From: Calliopsis andreniformis
Lineage: Eukaryota > Arthropoda > Insecta > Hymenoptera > Andrenidae
DNA: 64,000 bases
Direction of reading: 5' to 3'
Assembly: GCF_051401765.1 (NCBI RefSeq)
Contig: NW_027480493.1
Location: 2,418,001-2,482,000, forward strand
The stretch's first letter is position 1, and every line of letters starts with the position of its first letter. The notes beneath the pieces were generated by a model. The model was not told the origin of the DNA, did no database searches, and was given only the letters and a program-made list of their open reading frames with translations. Shown here in pieces: positions 48,491 through 61,515 of this stretch. Position numbers and translations under genes: made by a program.

Positions 48491-49072
48491 GATTTAGTAT
48501 TGAGGATTGAAGGTAGAGGATTGAGAATTGAGGATTGAGGATTGAGGATGGAAGATTGAGTATTGGGTATTGAGGATTCAAGAATAAGGATTGAGGATTG
48601 AGGATTGAGGATTGAGGATTGAGGATAGAAGATTGAGTATTGAGGATTGAAGACTGACGATTGAGAATTGAGTACTGAGGATTGAGGGTTGAGGATTGAG
48701 GATTGCAGATTGAGTATTGAGGACTGAAGATTGACGATTGAGGATTAAGAATTGAGGATTGAGAATTGAGAATTGAGGATGAGGACTAAGGGTTGATGAT
48801 TGAGGGTTGAGAAATGAGGATTGGGGATTGAGGATTGAGAATTGAGGATTGAGGATTGAGGATTGAGGATTGAGTATTGAAGATTGAGTATTGATCACTG
48901 AGGATTGAGGATTGAGGATTGAGGTTTGAGGATTGAGGATTGAAGATTGAATGTTGAGGATTGAAGATTCAGGATTGAGGATTGGCGATTGAGGATGGAG
49001 GATGAGGGCTGAGGGTTGAGGATTGAGGTTTCAGTATTGAATCCTGAGAATTCAGGGTATTCTATTGAGTAT
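48491..49072 (+). repeat. Right flank of V3
   Basis: This matches about 25100-25620 (offset 23391) and the corresponding part of 18670-18980. It ends with an S-type start carrying landmark A at 49058 (CCTGA form, with CAGGGTATTC instead of CAGGATATTC). The two passes stop running in parallel here. Confidence 0.75.
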
Positions 49073-50310
49073 CGAGAATCGAGGATTGATAGTTAGTATT
49101 GTGGATTGAGGATTGAGGATTGAGGATTGAAGATTCAGTATTGAGGATTGAAGATTGGGAATTGAGGATTGAGGATTGAGGATTGAAGATTCAGTATTGA
49201 GGATTGAAGATTGGGAATTGAGGATTGAGGACTGAACATTGAGGACTGGGTGTTGAGTGTTGAGTGATGAGAATTGATTTTTGTGGATAGAGGTTTGAAG
49301 ATTGCAGATTGAGTATTGAGTATTGAAAACTTTGAATTGAGGATATTCTATTGAGGATTGAGGATTGACAACAGATTGTTGAGGACTGAGGTCTGACGAT
49401 TGAGGATTCAGGATTGAGGATTCAGAGTTGAGGTTTGAGGACCAAGGATTGAGGATTGATGATTGAGTATTGAGGATTGAGGATTGAGGATTGATGATCG
49501 AGGATTGAGTATTGAGGATGGGGGCTGTCGGTTGAGGATTGAGGTTCGAGTACTGAGGACTGAGGATAGAGCATTGAGAAATGAGGATTGAGGATTGAGG
49601 ATTGAAGATTGAGTATTGGGTATTGAGGATTGAAGAATGAGGATTGAGGATTGAGGTTTGAGGATTGAGGATTGAAGGTTGAGCATTGAGGATTGAAGAC
49701 TGACGATTGAGGATTGAGGATTGAGGATTGAAGATTGAGTATTGAGGATTGAAGATTGAGGATTGAGGATTGAGGATTGAGGATTGAGGATTGAAGATTG
49801 AGTTTTGAGGATTGAAGATTGAGGATTGAGTATTGAGGATTGAGGATTGAGGATTGAGGATGAGGATTGAGTATTGAAGATTGAGGATTGATGATTGAGG
49901 ATTGAGGATTGAGGATTGAAGATTGAATATTGATGATTGAATATTGAGGACTGAGGATTGAGGGTTGTGTATGGAGGACGAGGACTGAGGGTTGAATATT
50001 GATGTTTGAGGTCTGATGGTTAAGGATTGAGGATTCAGAATTGAGGATTGGGGATTGAGTATTGAAGATTGAGGATTGGGTATTGAGGATTGAAGAATGA
50101 GGATTGAGAATTGAGGATGAGGACTGAGGGTTGAGGATTGAGGTTTGAGAAATGAGGATTGAGGATAGAGGATTGAGGATTGAGGATTGAGGATTGAGGA
50201 TTGAGGATTGAGGATTCAGTATTGACGATTGAGTATTGATCACTGAGGATTGAGGATTGAGTATTGAGGATTGAAGATTGAATATAGAGGATTGAAGATT
50301 CAGGATTGAG
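49073..50310 (+). repeat. Mosaic with B and D elements
   Basis: Starts with a duplicated 56-bp unit: GAAGATTCAGTATTGAGG followed by GAAGATTGGGAATTGAGG occurs near 49128 and again near 49184. It holds landmark B at 49377 and landmark D at 49976. Then comes a stretch resembling 1440-1650 (TTTGAGAAATGAGG, CAGTATTGACGATTGAG) that leads into Y. No part is unique; no single partner covers the whole interval. Confidence 0.65.
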
Positions 50311-52572
50311 GATTGAGTATTGAGGATGGAGGATGAGGGCTGAGGGCAGAGGATTGAGGTTTGGGTATTGAATCCTGAGAATTCAGGATATTCTATTGAG
50401 TATTGAGAATTGAGCATTGATGGTTGAGTATTGAGGATTGAGGATTGAGGATTGAGGATTGCAGATTGAGTATTGTGGATTGAAGATTGAGGATTCAGGA
50501 TTGAGGATTGAGGATTGAGGATTGAGGATTGAGGATTGAGGATTGAGGATTGAGCATTGAAAATTGAGGATTGGGAATTGAGAACTGACGATTGAGGATT
50601 GAGTATTGAGGATTGAATATTGGGTATTGATGATTGAAGATTGAGGGTTGAGGATTGAGGATTGAGAATGAGGGCTGAGGGTTGAGGATTGAGGTTTGGG
50701 TATAGAATCCTGAGAATTCAGGATATTCTATTGAGCATTGAGGATTTAGGATTGATGGTTGAGTATTGAGGATTGAGAATTGAGGATTGATGTTTGAGTA
50801 TTGAAGATTGAGGATTGATGATTGAGCATTGAGGATTGAGTATTGAGGATTGACGCTTGAGGATTGAGGGTTGAGGATGTAGGATTGAAGAGAGAGGACT
50901 GAGTGTTGAGGATTGAGTGTTGAGGATTGATGCTTGAGGTTTGAGATTTGATTATTGAATATTCTGGATTGACTATTGAACAATCAGAATTCAGGACGTT
51001 CTATTGAGTATTGAGAATTGAGGATTGATGGTTGAGTATTGAGGATTCATGGTTGAGGGTTGAGTGTTGTATATAGAGGATTGAGGATTGAGGATTGAGG
51101 ATTGAGTATTGAAGATTGAGGAATGATGATTGAGGATTGAGGATTGAGGATTGAGGATGAGGGCTGAGTGTTGAGGATTGAGGTTTGAGGTCTGAGGACT
51201 GAGGATTGATGATTGAGAATTGAGGATTGAGGGTTGAGGATTGAGGATTCAGGATTGGGTATTGAGGATTGAAGAATGAGGATTGAGGATTGAGGATTGA
51301 GTATTGAGGACTGAGGATTGAGTATTGAAGATTGAGTATTGATCACTGAGGATTGAGGATTGAGGATTGAGGATTGAGGATTGAGGATTGAAGATTGAAT
51401 ATTGAGGATTGAAGATTCAGGATTGAGGATTGAGGATTGAGAATGGAGGATGTGGGCTGAGGGTTGAGGATTGAGGTTTGAGGACTGAGTAATGAGGATT
51501 AAGGGTTGAGAATTGAGGATTGAGGATTGAGGATTGAAGATTGAGGATTCGGTATTGAGGATTGAAGAATGAGGATTGAGGATTGAGGATTGAGGATTGA
51601 GGATTGAGAATTGAGGATTGAGGATTGAGTATTGAAGATTGAGGATTGATGATTGAAGATTGAGGATTGAGTATTGAGGATTGACGCTTGAGGGTTGAGG
51701 GTTGAGGATGTAGGATTGAAGAGAGAGGACTGAGTGTTGAGGATTGAGTGTTGAGAATTGATGCTTGACGTTTGAGATTTGATTATTGAATATTCTGGAT
51801 TGAGTATTGAACCATCAGAATTCGGGATGTTCTATTGAGTATTGAGAATTGAGGATTGATGGTTAAGTATTGAGGATTGATGGTTGAGGGTTGAGTGTTG
51901 AATATAGAGGATTGAGTATTGAGGATTGAGGATTGAGTATTGAAGATTGAGGTTTGAAGACTGAGGAATGAGGATTAAGGGTTGAGAATTGAGGATTGAG
52001 GATTGAGGATTGAGGATTGAGGATTGAGGATTGAGGATTGAAGATTGAGTATTGAGGATTGAAGGTTGAGGATTGAGGATTGAGGATTGAGGATTGAAGA
52101 TTGAAGATTGAATATTGAGGATTGAAGATTGAGGATTGAGTATTGAGGATTGAGGATTGAGTATTGAGTATTGAGGATTGAGTATTGAAGATTGAGGATT
52201 GATGATTGAGGATTGAGGATTGAGGATTGAGGATTGAAGATTGAATATTGATGATTGAATATTGAGGACTGAGGATTGAGTGTTGTGGATTGAGGACGAG
52301 GACGGAGGGTTGAATATTGATGTTTTAGGTCTGAGGGTTAAGGATTGAGGATTGAGAATTTAGGATTGAGGAATGAGGATTGAAGATTGAGGTTTGGGTA
52401 TTGAGGATTGAAGAATGAGGATTGAGGATTGACTTTTGAGAATTGAGGATTGCAGGTTGAGTATTGAGGATTGAAGATTGAGTATTGAGGATTGAGGGCT
52501 GAGGATTGAGGATTGATGATTGAGGATTGAAGATTGATTATTGATGATTGAAGATTGAGGACTGAGGATTGA
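50311..52572 (+). repeat. Block Y, copy 1
   Basis: This matches 61516-63775 at offset 11205 (dropping to 11204 and 11203 through two 1-bp deletions in copy 2). Landmarks: A at 50379 and 50714, E with GAATATTC at 50957 and 51788, EcoRI variants at 50987 and 51818, D at 52294. The two E elements are 831 bp apart, so Y contains an internal diverged duplication. Confidence 0.9.
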
Positions 52573-53300
52573 GGGTTGAGGATTGAGGACGAGGACTGAC
52601 GGTTGAGGATTGAGGTTTGAGGATTCAGGATTGAGGATTGAGGACTGAGGCTTGGGGATTGAGGATTGAGCATTGAGGATTGAAGATTGAGGATTGGGTA
52701 TTGAGGTTTGAAGAATGAGGATTGAGGGTTGAGGATTGAGGATAGAGGATTGAGGATCTAGGATTGCAGATTGATTATTGAGGATTGAAGATTGGGGATT
52801 GACGATTGAGGATTGAGGATCTAGGACTGGAGATTGATTATAGAGTATTAAGATTGAGAATTGGGTATTGAGGTTTGAAGAATGAGGATTGAGGATTGGG
52901 GATTGAGGATTGAGGATTGAGGATCTAGGATTGGAGATTGAATATTGAGGATTGAAGATTGGGGATTGTGGATTGAGGATTGAGGATTGAGGATTGAGGA
53001 TTGAAGATTGAGTTTTGAGGATTGAAGATTGAGGATTGAGTATTGAGGATTGAGGATTGAGGATTGAGGATGAGGATTGAGTATTGAAGATTGAGGATTG
53101 ATGATTGAGGATTGAGGATTGAGGATTGAAGATTGAATATTGATGATTGAATATTGAGGACTGAGGATTGAGGGTTGTGTATGGAGGGCGAGGACTGAGG
53201 GTTGAATATTGATGTTTGAGGTCTGATGGTTAAGGATTGAGGATTGAGAATTGACCATTGAGGATTGAGGATTGAAGATTGAGGATTGGGTATTGAGGAT
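52573..53300 (+). repeat. Segment Q, copy 1, with C elements
   Basis: 52632-53226 matches 55213-55800 at offset 2581, then 2574 (one heptamer fewer). C elements at 52755, 52818 and 52922 keep the 63 and 104 bp spacings. A D-like element with GGGCG instead of GGACG lies near 53186. About 167 bp of this interval (near 52573-52740) are missing from the corresponding place after Y copy 2. Confidence 0.75.
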
Positions 53301-54929
53301 TGAAGATTGAGAATTGAAGATTGAGTATTGAGGACTGAAGATTGACGATTGAGGATTAAGGATTGATGATTGAGGATTGAGGATTGAAGATTCAGTATTG
53401 AGGATTGAAGGTTGAGGATTGTGGATTGAGGATCTAGGATTGGAGATTGATTATTGAGGATTGAAGATTGAGAATTCAGGATTGAGGATTGAGAATTGAG
53501 AATTGAGGATGAGGACTGAGGGTTGAGGATTGAGGTTTGAGAAATGAGGATTGAGGATTGAGGATTGAGGATTGAGGATTGAGGATTGAGGATTCAGTAT
53601 TGACGATTGAGTATTGATCACTGAGGATTGAGGATTGAGTATTGATCACTGAGGATTGAGGATTGAGTATTGAGAATTGATGATTGAATATAGAGGATCG
53701 AAGATTCAGGATTGAGGATTGAGTATTGAGGATGGAGGATGAGGGCTGAGGGCTGAGGATTGAGGTTTGGGTATTGAATCCTGAGAATTCAGGATATTCT
53801 ATTGAGTATTGAGAATTGAGCATTGATGGTTGAGTATTGAGGATTGAGGATTGAGGATTGAGGATTGCATATTGAGTATTGTGGATTGAAGGTTGAGGAT
53901 TCAGGATTGAGGATTGAGGATTGAGGATTGAGGATTGAGCATTGAAAGTTCAGGATTGGGAATTGAGGATTGACGATTGAGGATTGAGTATTGAGGATTG
54001 AAGATTGAGTATTGATGATTGAAGATTAAGGATTGAGGATTGAGGGTTGAGGATTGAGGACGAGGTCTGACGGTTGAGGATTGAGGTGTGAGGATTGAGG
54101 ATTGAGGATTGAGGATCTAGGATTGGAGATTGATTAATGAGGATTGAAGATTGGGGATTGAGGATTGAGGATTGAGGATCTAGGATTGGAGATTGATTAT
54201 TGAGGATTGAAAGTTGCGAATTCAGGATTGAGGATTGAGAATTGAGAATTGAGTATGAGGACTGAGGGTTGAGGATTGAGTTTTGAGAAATGAGGATTGA
54301 GGAGTGAGGATTGAGGATTGAGGATTGAAGATTGAGGATTGAGGATTGAGTATTGAAGATTGAGTATTGATCACTGAGGATTGAGGATTGAGGATTGAGG
54401 ATTGAGGATTGAGGGTTGAAGATTGAATATTGAGGATTGAAGATTCAGGATTGAGAATTGAGGATTGAGGATTGAGGATTGAAGATTGAGGATTGGGTAT
54501 TGAGGATTCAAGAATGAGGATTGAGGATTGAGGATTGAGGATTAAGGATTGCAGACTGAGGATTGAGGTTTGAGGAATGAGGATTGAGGTTTGAGGATTG
54601 AGGATTGAGGAGTGAGGATTGAGGATTGAGTATTGAAGATTGAGGATTGATGACTGAGTTTTGAGGATTGAGGATTGATGACTGAGTTTTGAGGATTGAG
54701 GATTGAAAATTGATTATTAAGGATTGAAGATTGATGATTGAGGATTGAGGATTGAGAATTGAGAATTGAGGATGAGGACTGAGGGTTGTGGATTGAGGTT
54801 TGAGGAATGAGGATTGAGGATTGAGGATTGAGTATTGAGGATTGAGGATTGAGGATTGAGGATTGAGTATTGAAGATTGAGTATTGATGACTGAGGATTG
54901 AGGATTGAGGATTGAGGATTGAGGATTGA
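53301..54929 (+). repeat. Block Z, copy 1
   Basis: This matches 56567-58195 at a constant offset of 3266. Landmarks: EcoRI at 53472, A at 53785, single C at 53431, C pair at 54114 and 54177 (63 bp apart). The EcoRI site at 54218 is GAATTG in copy 2. A GAAAATTGATTATTAAGG element (diverged F) lies near 54706. Confidence 0.88.
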
Positions 54930-56566
54930 AGATTGAGGATTGGGTATTGAGGATTGAAGGATGAGGATTGAGGATTGAGGTTTGAGGATTGAGGATTGAG
55001 GATTGAGGATTGAGGATTGAGGATTGAGGATTGAGGATTGAGTATTGAAGATTGAGTATTGATGATTGAGGATTGAGGATAGAGGATTGAAGATTGAATA
55101 TTGATGATTGAATATTGAGGACTGAGGATTGAGGGTTGTGTATTGAGGACGAGGACTGAGGGTTGAATATTGATGTTTGAGGTCTGAGGGTTAAGGATTG
55201 AGGATTGAGAGTTGAGGATTGAGGACTGAGGCTTGGGGATTGAGGATTGAGCATTGAGGATTGAAGATTGAGGATTGGGTATTGAGGTTTGAAGAATGAG
55301 GATTGAGGGTTGAGGATTGAGGATAGAGGATTGAGGATCTAGGATTGGAGATTGATTATTGAGGATTGAAGATTGGGGATTGACGATTGAGGATTGAGGA
55401 TCTAGGACTGGAGATTGATTATTGAGTATTAAGATTGAGAATTGGGTATTGAGGTTTGAAGAATGAGGATTGAGGATTGGGGATTGAGGATTGAGGATTG
55501 AGGATCTAAGATTGGAGATTGAATATTGAGGATTGAAGATTGGGGATTGAGGATTGAGGATTGAGGATTGAGGATTGAAGATTGAGTTTTGAGGATTGAA
55601 GATTGAGGATTGAGTATTGAGGATTGAGGATTGAGGATTGAGGATGAGGATTGAGTATTGAAGATTGAGGATTGATGATTGAGGATTGAGGATTGAGGAT
55701 TGAAGATTGAATATTGATGATTGAATATTGAGGACTGAGGATTGAGGGTTGTGTATGGAGGGCGAGGACTGAGGGTTGAATATTGATGTTTGAGGTCTGA
55801 GGGTTAAGGATTGAGGATTGAGAATTGAGGATTGAGGATTAAGGATTGAAGATTGAGGATTGGGTATTGAGGATTGGAGAATGAGGATTGAGTATTGAGG
55901 TTTGAGGATTGAGGATTGCAGATTGAGTATTGAGGATTGAAGATTGAGGATTGAGGATTGAGGATTGAAGATTGAGGATTGAGGGTTGAGAATTGATGAT
56001 TGAGGATTGAAGATTGAGTATTGAGGATTGAAGGTTAAGGATTGAGGATTGAGAATTGAGCATTGAGGATTGAGGATTGAAGATTGAGGATTGGGTATTG
56101 AGGATTGAAGAATGAGGATTGAGGATTGAGGTTTGAGGATTGAGGATTGAGGATTGAGGATTGAGGATTGAGGATTGAGGATTGAGGATTGAGTATTGAA
56201 GATTGAGTATTGATGATTGAGGATTGAGGATAGAGGATTGAAGATTGAATATTGATGATTGAATATTGAGGACTGAGGATTGAGGGTTGTGTATTGAGGA
56301 CGAGGACTGAGGGTTGAATATTGATGTTTGAGGTCTGAGGGTTAAGGATTGAGGATTGAGAATTGAGGATTGAGGATTGAGGTTTGAGGATTGAGGATTG
56401 CAGATTGAGTATTGAGGATTGAAGATTGAGGATTGAGGATTGAGGATTGAAGATTGAGCATTGAGGATTGAGGGTTGAGGATTGAGGGTTGAAGATTGAG
56501 TATTGAGGATTGAAGATTGAGGACTCAGGATTGAGTACTGAGGATTGAGGTTTGAGGATTGAGGAT
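54930..56566 (+). repeat. Spacer between Z copies, including Q copy 2
   Basis: This contains Q copy 2 (55213-55800) with C elements at 55336, 55399 and 55503; the last reads GATCTAAG. D elements at 55147 and 56298 sit in two similar surroundings about 1151 bp apart, a further partial duplication. The remainder is variant heptamers without landmarks. Confidence 0.7.
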
Positions 56567-58195
56567 TGAAGATTGAGAATTGAAGATTGAGTATTGAGGA
56601 CTGAAGATTGACGATTGAGGATTAAGGATTGATGATTGAGGATTGAGGATTGAAGATTCAGTATTGAGGATTGAAGGTTGAGGATTGTGGATTGAGGATC
56701 TAGGATTGGAGATTGATTATTGAGGATTGAAGATTGAGAATTCAGGATTGAGGATTGAGAATTGAGAATTGAGGATGAGGACTGAGGGTTGAGGATTGAT
56801 GTTTGAGAAATGAGGATTGAGGATTGAGGATTGAGGATTGAGGATTGAGGATTGAGGATTCAGTATTGACGATTGAGTATTGATCACTGAGGATTGAGGA
56901 TTGAGTATTGATCACTGAGGATTGAGGATTGAGTATTGAGAATTGATGATTGAATATAGAGGATCGAAGATTCAGGATTGAGGATTGAGTATTGAGGATG
57001 GAGGATGAGGGCTGAGGGCTGAGGATTGAGGTTTGGGTATTGAATCCTGAGAATTCAGGATATTCTATTGAGTATTGAGAATTGAGCATTGATGGTTGAG
57101 TATTGAGGATTGAGGATTGAGGATTGAGGATTGCATATTGAGTATTGTGGATTGAAGGTTGAGGATTCAGGATTGAGGATTGAGGATTGAGGATTGAGGA
57201 TTGAGCATTGAAAGTTCAGGATTGGGAATTGAGGATTGACGATTGAGGATTGAGTATTGAGGATTGAAGATTGAGTATTGATGATTGAAGATTAAGGATT
57301 GAGGATTGAGGGTTGAGGATTGAGGACGAGGTCTGACGGTTGAGGATTGAGGTGTGAGGATTGAGGATTGAGGATTGAGGATCTAGGATTGGAGATTGAT
57401 TAATGAGGATTGAAGATTGGGGATTGAGGATTGAGGATTGAGGATCTAGGATTGGAGATTGATTATTGAGGATTGAAAGTTGCGAATTGAGGATTGAGGA
57501 TTGAGAATTGAGAATTGAGTATGAGGACTGAGGGTTGAGGATTGAGTTTTGAGAAATGAGGATTGAGGAGTGAGGATTGAGGATTGAGGATTGAAGATTG
57601 AGGATTGAGGATTGAGTATTGAAGATTGAGTATTGATCACTGAGGATTGAGGATTGAGGATTGAGGATTGAGGATTGAGGGTTGAAGATTGAATATTGAG
57701 GATTGAAGATTCAGGATTGAGAATTGAGGATTGAGGATTGAGGATTGAAGATTGAGGATTGGGTATTGAGGATTCAAGAATGAGGATTGAGGATTGAGGA
57801 TTGAGGATTAAGGATTGCAGACTGAGGATTGAGGTTTGAGGAATGAGGATTGAGGTTTGAGGATTGAGGATTGAGGAGTGAGGATTGAGGATTGAGTATT
57901 GAAGATTGAGGATTGATGACTGAGTTTTGAGGATTGAGGATTGATGACTGAGTTTTGAGGATTGAGGATTGAAAATTGATTATTAAGGATTGAAGATTGA
58001 TGATTGAGGATTGAGGATTGAGAATTGAGAATTGAGGATGAGGACTGAGGGTTGTGGATTGAGGTTTGAGGAATGAGGATTGAGGATTGAGGATTGAGTA
58101 TTGAGGATTGAGGATTGAGGATTGAGGATTGAGTATTGAAGATTGAGTATTGATGACTGAGGATTGAGGATTGAGGATTGAGGATTGAGGATTGA
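56567..58195 (+). repeat. Block Z, copy 2
   Basis: This is a copy of 53301-54929 at offset 3266. EcoRI at 56738, A at 57051, single C at 56697, C pair at 57380 and 57443, diverged F near 57972. The site corresponding to 54218 has lost EcoRI through one C-to-G difference. The right border is at GAAAATTGAGTATCGGGG, where copy 1 continues with a different unit. Confidence 0.88.
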
Positions 58196-60330
58196 GGATT
58201 GAAAATTGAGTATCGGGGACTCAAGAATGAGGATTGAGGATTGAGGATTGAGGACGGAGGATGAGGGCTGAGGGTTGAGGACTGAGGTTTGAGTATTGAA
58301 TCCTGAGAATTCAGGATATTCTCTTGAGTGTTGAGAACTGAGGATTGATGGTTGAGTATTGAGGATTGATGATTGAGGATTGAGGAATGAGTGTTGAAGG
58401 TTGAGGATTGATGATTGAGGATTGAGGATTGGGGATTGAGGATTGAGTATTGAGTATTGAAGATTGAGGATTGATGATTGAGGATTGAGGATTGAGGATT
58501 GAGGATTGAGGATTGAGGATTGAGGATTGAGGATTGAGGATTGAGTATTGAAGATTAAGGATTGATGATTGAGGAATGAGGATTGAGGATTGAGGATTGA
58601 GGATTGAGTATTGAAGATTGAGGATTGATGATTGAGGACTGAGGATTGAGGATTGGGTATAGAGGATTGAGGATTGAGGTTTGAGGACTGAGGACTGAGG
58701 ATTGTGGATTGAGGACTGTGGATTGAAGATTCAGTATTGAGGATTGAAGATTGGGAATTGAGGATTGAGGATTGAAGATTGAGGACTGAGTGTTGAGTGT
58801 TGAGTGACGAGAATTGATGTTTGTGGATAGAGGTTTGAAGATTGCAGATTGAGTATTGAGTATTGAAAACATTGAATTGACGATATTCTATTGAGGACTG
58901 AGGATTGACAACAGATTGTTGAGGACTGAGGGCCGAAGATTCAGGATTCAGGATTGAGGATACAGAATTGAGGTTTGAGGCCTGAGGATTGAGGATTGAA
59001 GATTGAGTATTGAGGATTGAAGATTGAGGATTGAGAACTGAGGATTCAGTATTGAGGATGAGGGCTGAGGATTGAGGATTGAGGTTTGAGGACTGAGGAC
59101 TGAGGATTGAGGATTGAGAATTGAGGCTTGCGGATTGAGGATTGAAGATTGAGGATTGGGTATTGAGGATTGAAGAATGAGGATTGAGGATTGAGGATTG
59201 AGGATTGAGGAATGAAAATTGAGGGTTGAGGGTTGAGTATTGAGGATTGAAGAATGAATATTGACGATTGAAGATTGAGGATTGAGGATTGAGTATTGAG
59301 GACTGAAGATTGACGATTGAGGATTGAGGATTGAGGGTTGAAGATTGAGTATTGAGGATTGAAGATTGAGGGTTGAGGATTGATCATTGAGGACTGAGGA
59401 TTGAGGACTGAGAATTGAGGATTGAGAATTGAGAATTGAGGATGAGGACTGAGGGTTGTGGATTGAGGTTTGAGGAATGAGGATTGAGGATTGAGGATTG
59501 AGTATTGAGGATTGGGGATTGAGGATTGAGGATTGAGTATTGAAGATTGAGTATTGATGACTGAGGACTGAGGATTGAGGATTGAGGATTGAGGATTGAG
59601 GATTGAGGATTGAAAATTGAGTATCTGGGACTCAAGAATGAGGATTGAGGATTGAGGATTGAGGACGGAGGATGAGGGCTGAGGGTTGAGGATTGCGGTT
59701 TGAGTATTGAATCCTGAGAATTCAGGATATTCTATTGAGTGTTGAGAACTGAGTATTGATGGTTGAGTATTGAGGATTGAAGATTGAGGATTGAGGAATG
59801 AGTATTGAAGGTTTAGGATTGATGATTGAGGATTGAGGATTGGGGATTGAGGATTGAGTATTGAGTATTGAAGATTGAGGATTGATGATTGAGGTTTGAG
59901 GATTGAGGATTGAGGATTGAGGATTGAGGATTGAGGATCGAGGATTGAAGATTGAGGATTGGGGATTGAGGAGTGACGATTGAGGATTGAGGATTGAGGA
60001 TTGAGAGTTGACGATTGATGATTCAAGATTGAGTATTGAGGATTGTAGAATGAGGATTGAGGATTGAGGATTGAGGATTGAGGATAGAAGATTGAGTATT
60101 GAGGATTGAAGACTGACGATTGAGTATTGAGAATTGAGGACTGAGGATTGAGGATTGAGGATTGAGGGTTGAGAATTGATGATTGAGGATTGAAGATTGA
60201 GTATTGAGGATTGAAGGTTAAGGATTGAGGGTTGAGGATTGAGGATTGACGATGAGGGCTGACGCTTGAGGATTGAGGTTTGAGGACTGAGGACTGAGGA
60301 TTGAGGATTGAGAATTGGGGATTGAGGATT
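58196..60330 (+). repeat. Diverged relative of T, V and the 3.7-4.1 kb segment
   Basis: Order of landmarks: G at 58211, A at 58307 (followed by ATTCTCTTGAG), B at 58917 (with ACATTG in place of ACTTTG), a G variant at 59622 (TATCTGGG), A at 59718. The layout resembles 12.6-15.9 kb, but there are many more base changes than between the two passes, so this is an older copy. Confidence 0.7.
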
Positions 60331-60995
60331 GAGGATTGAAGATTGAGGATTGGGTATTGAGGATTGAAGAATGAGGGTTGAGGATTGAGGATTGAGGATT
60401 GAGGATTGAGGATTGAAGATTCAGGTTTGGGTACTGAGGATTGAAGAATGAGGATTGAGGATTGAGGATTGAGGATTGAGGATTGAAGATTGAGTATTGA
60501 GGATTGCAGATTGACGATTGAGGATTGAGGATTGAGGATTGAGGATTGAACGTTGAGGACTGAGTGTTGAGGGTTGAGTGATGAGTATTGATGTTTGTGG
60601 ATAGAGGTTTGAAGATTGCAGTTTGAGTATTGAGTATTGAAAGCTGTGAATTGAGGTTATTCTATTGAGGATTGAGGATTGACAATTGATTGTTGAGGAC
60701 TGGGGGCCGAAGATTGAGGACTCAGGTTTGAGGATTCAGAATTGAGGTTTGAGGGCTGACGATTGTGGATTGAGGATTGAGGATTGAAGATTCAGTATTG
60801 AGGATTGAAGATTGGGAATTGAGGATTGAGGATTGAACATTGAGGACTGAGTGTTGAGTGTTGAGTGATGAGAATTGATGTTTGTGGATAGAGGTTTGAA
60901 GATTGCAGATTGAGTATTGAGTATTGAAAACTTTGAATTGAGGATATTCTATTGAGGATTGAGGATTGACAACAGATTGTTGAGGACTGAGTTCT
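60331..60995 (+). repeat. Third partial copy of block X
   Basis: This matches about 1731-2395 at a constant offset of 58600: GATTCAGGTTTGGGTACTG at 60418 against 1818, the CAATTG form of B at 60681 against 2081, B at 60968 against 2368. Several substitutions distinguish it from both other copies, for example GGGGGCCG against GAGGGCCG near 60703. The surroundings differ from X on both sides. Confidence 0.85.
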
Positions 60996-61515
60996 GAAGA
61001 TTGAGGATTCAGGATTTTGGATTCAGAATTGAGGTTTGAGGACTAAGGATTGAGGATTGAAGATTGAGTATTGAGGATTGAGGATTGAGGATTGAAGATT
61101 GAGTATTGACGATTGAGGATGGGGGCTGACGGTTCAGGATTGAGGTTTGAGGACTGTGGACTGAGGATAGAGCATTGAGAAATGAGGATTGCGGATTGAG
61201 GATTGAAGATTGAGTATTGGGTATTGAGGATCGAAGAATGAGGATTGAGGATTGAGGTTTGAGGATTGAGGATTGAAGATTGAGTATTGAGGATTGAAGA
61301 CTGACGATTGAGGATTGAGGATTGAGGACTGAGGATTGAGTGTTGAGGATTGAAGATTGAGTATTGAGGATAGAAGACTGACGATTGAGGATTGAGGATT
61401 GAGTGTTGAAGATTGAGGACTGATGATTGAGGAATGAGGATTGAGGATTGAGGATTGAGGATTGAGTATTGAAGATTGAGGATTGATGATTGAGGACTGA
61501 GGATTGAGGATTGGG
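60996..61515 (+). repeat. Link between X piece and Y copy 2
   Basis: This starts with TTTTGGATTCAGAATTG, the same place as TTTTGGATCCAGAATTG in X copy 2, but without the BamHI site. It continues with units like 36890-37350 and ends in plain heptamers before Y copy 2 begins at about 61516. Confidence 0.65.
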
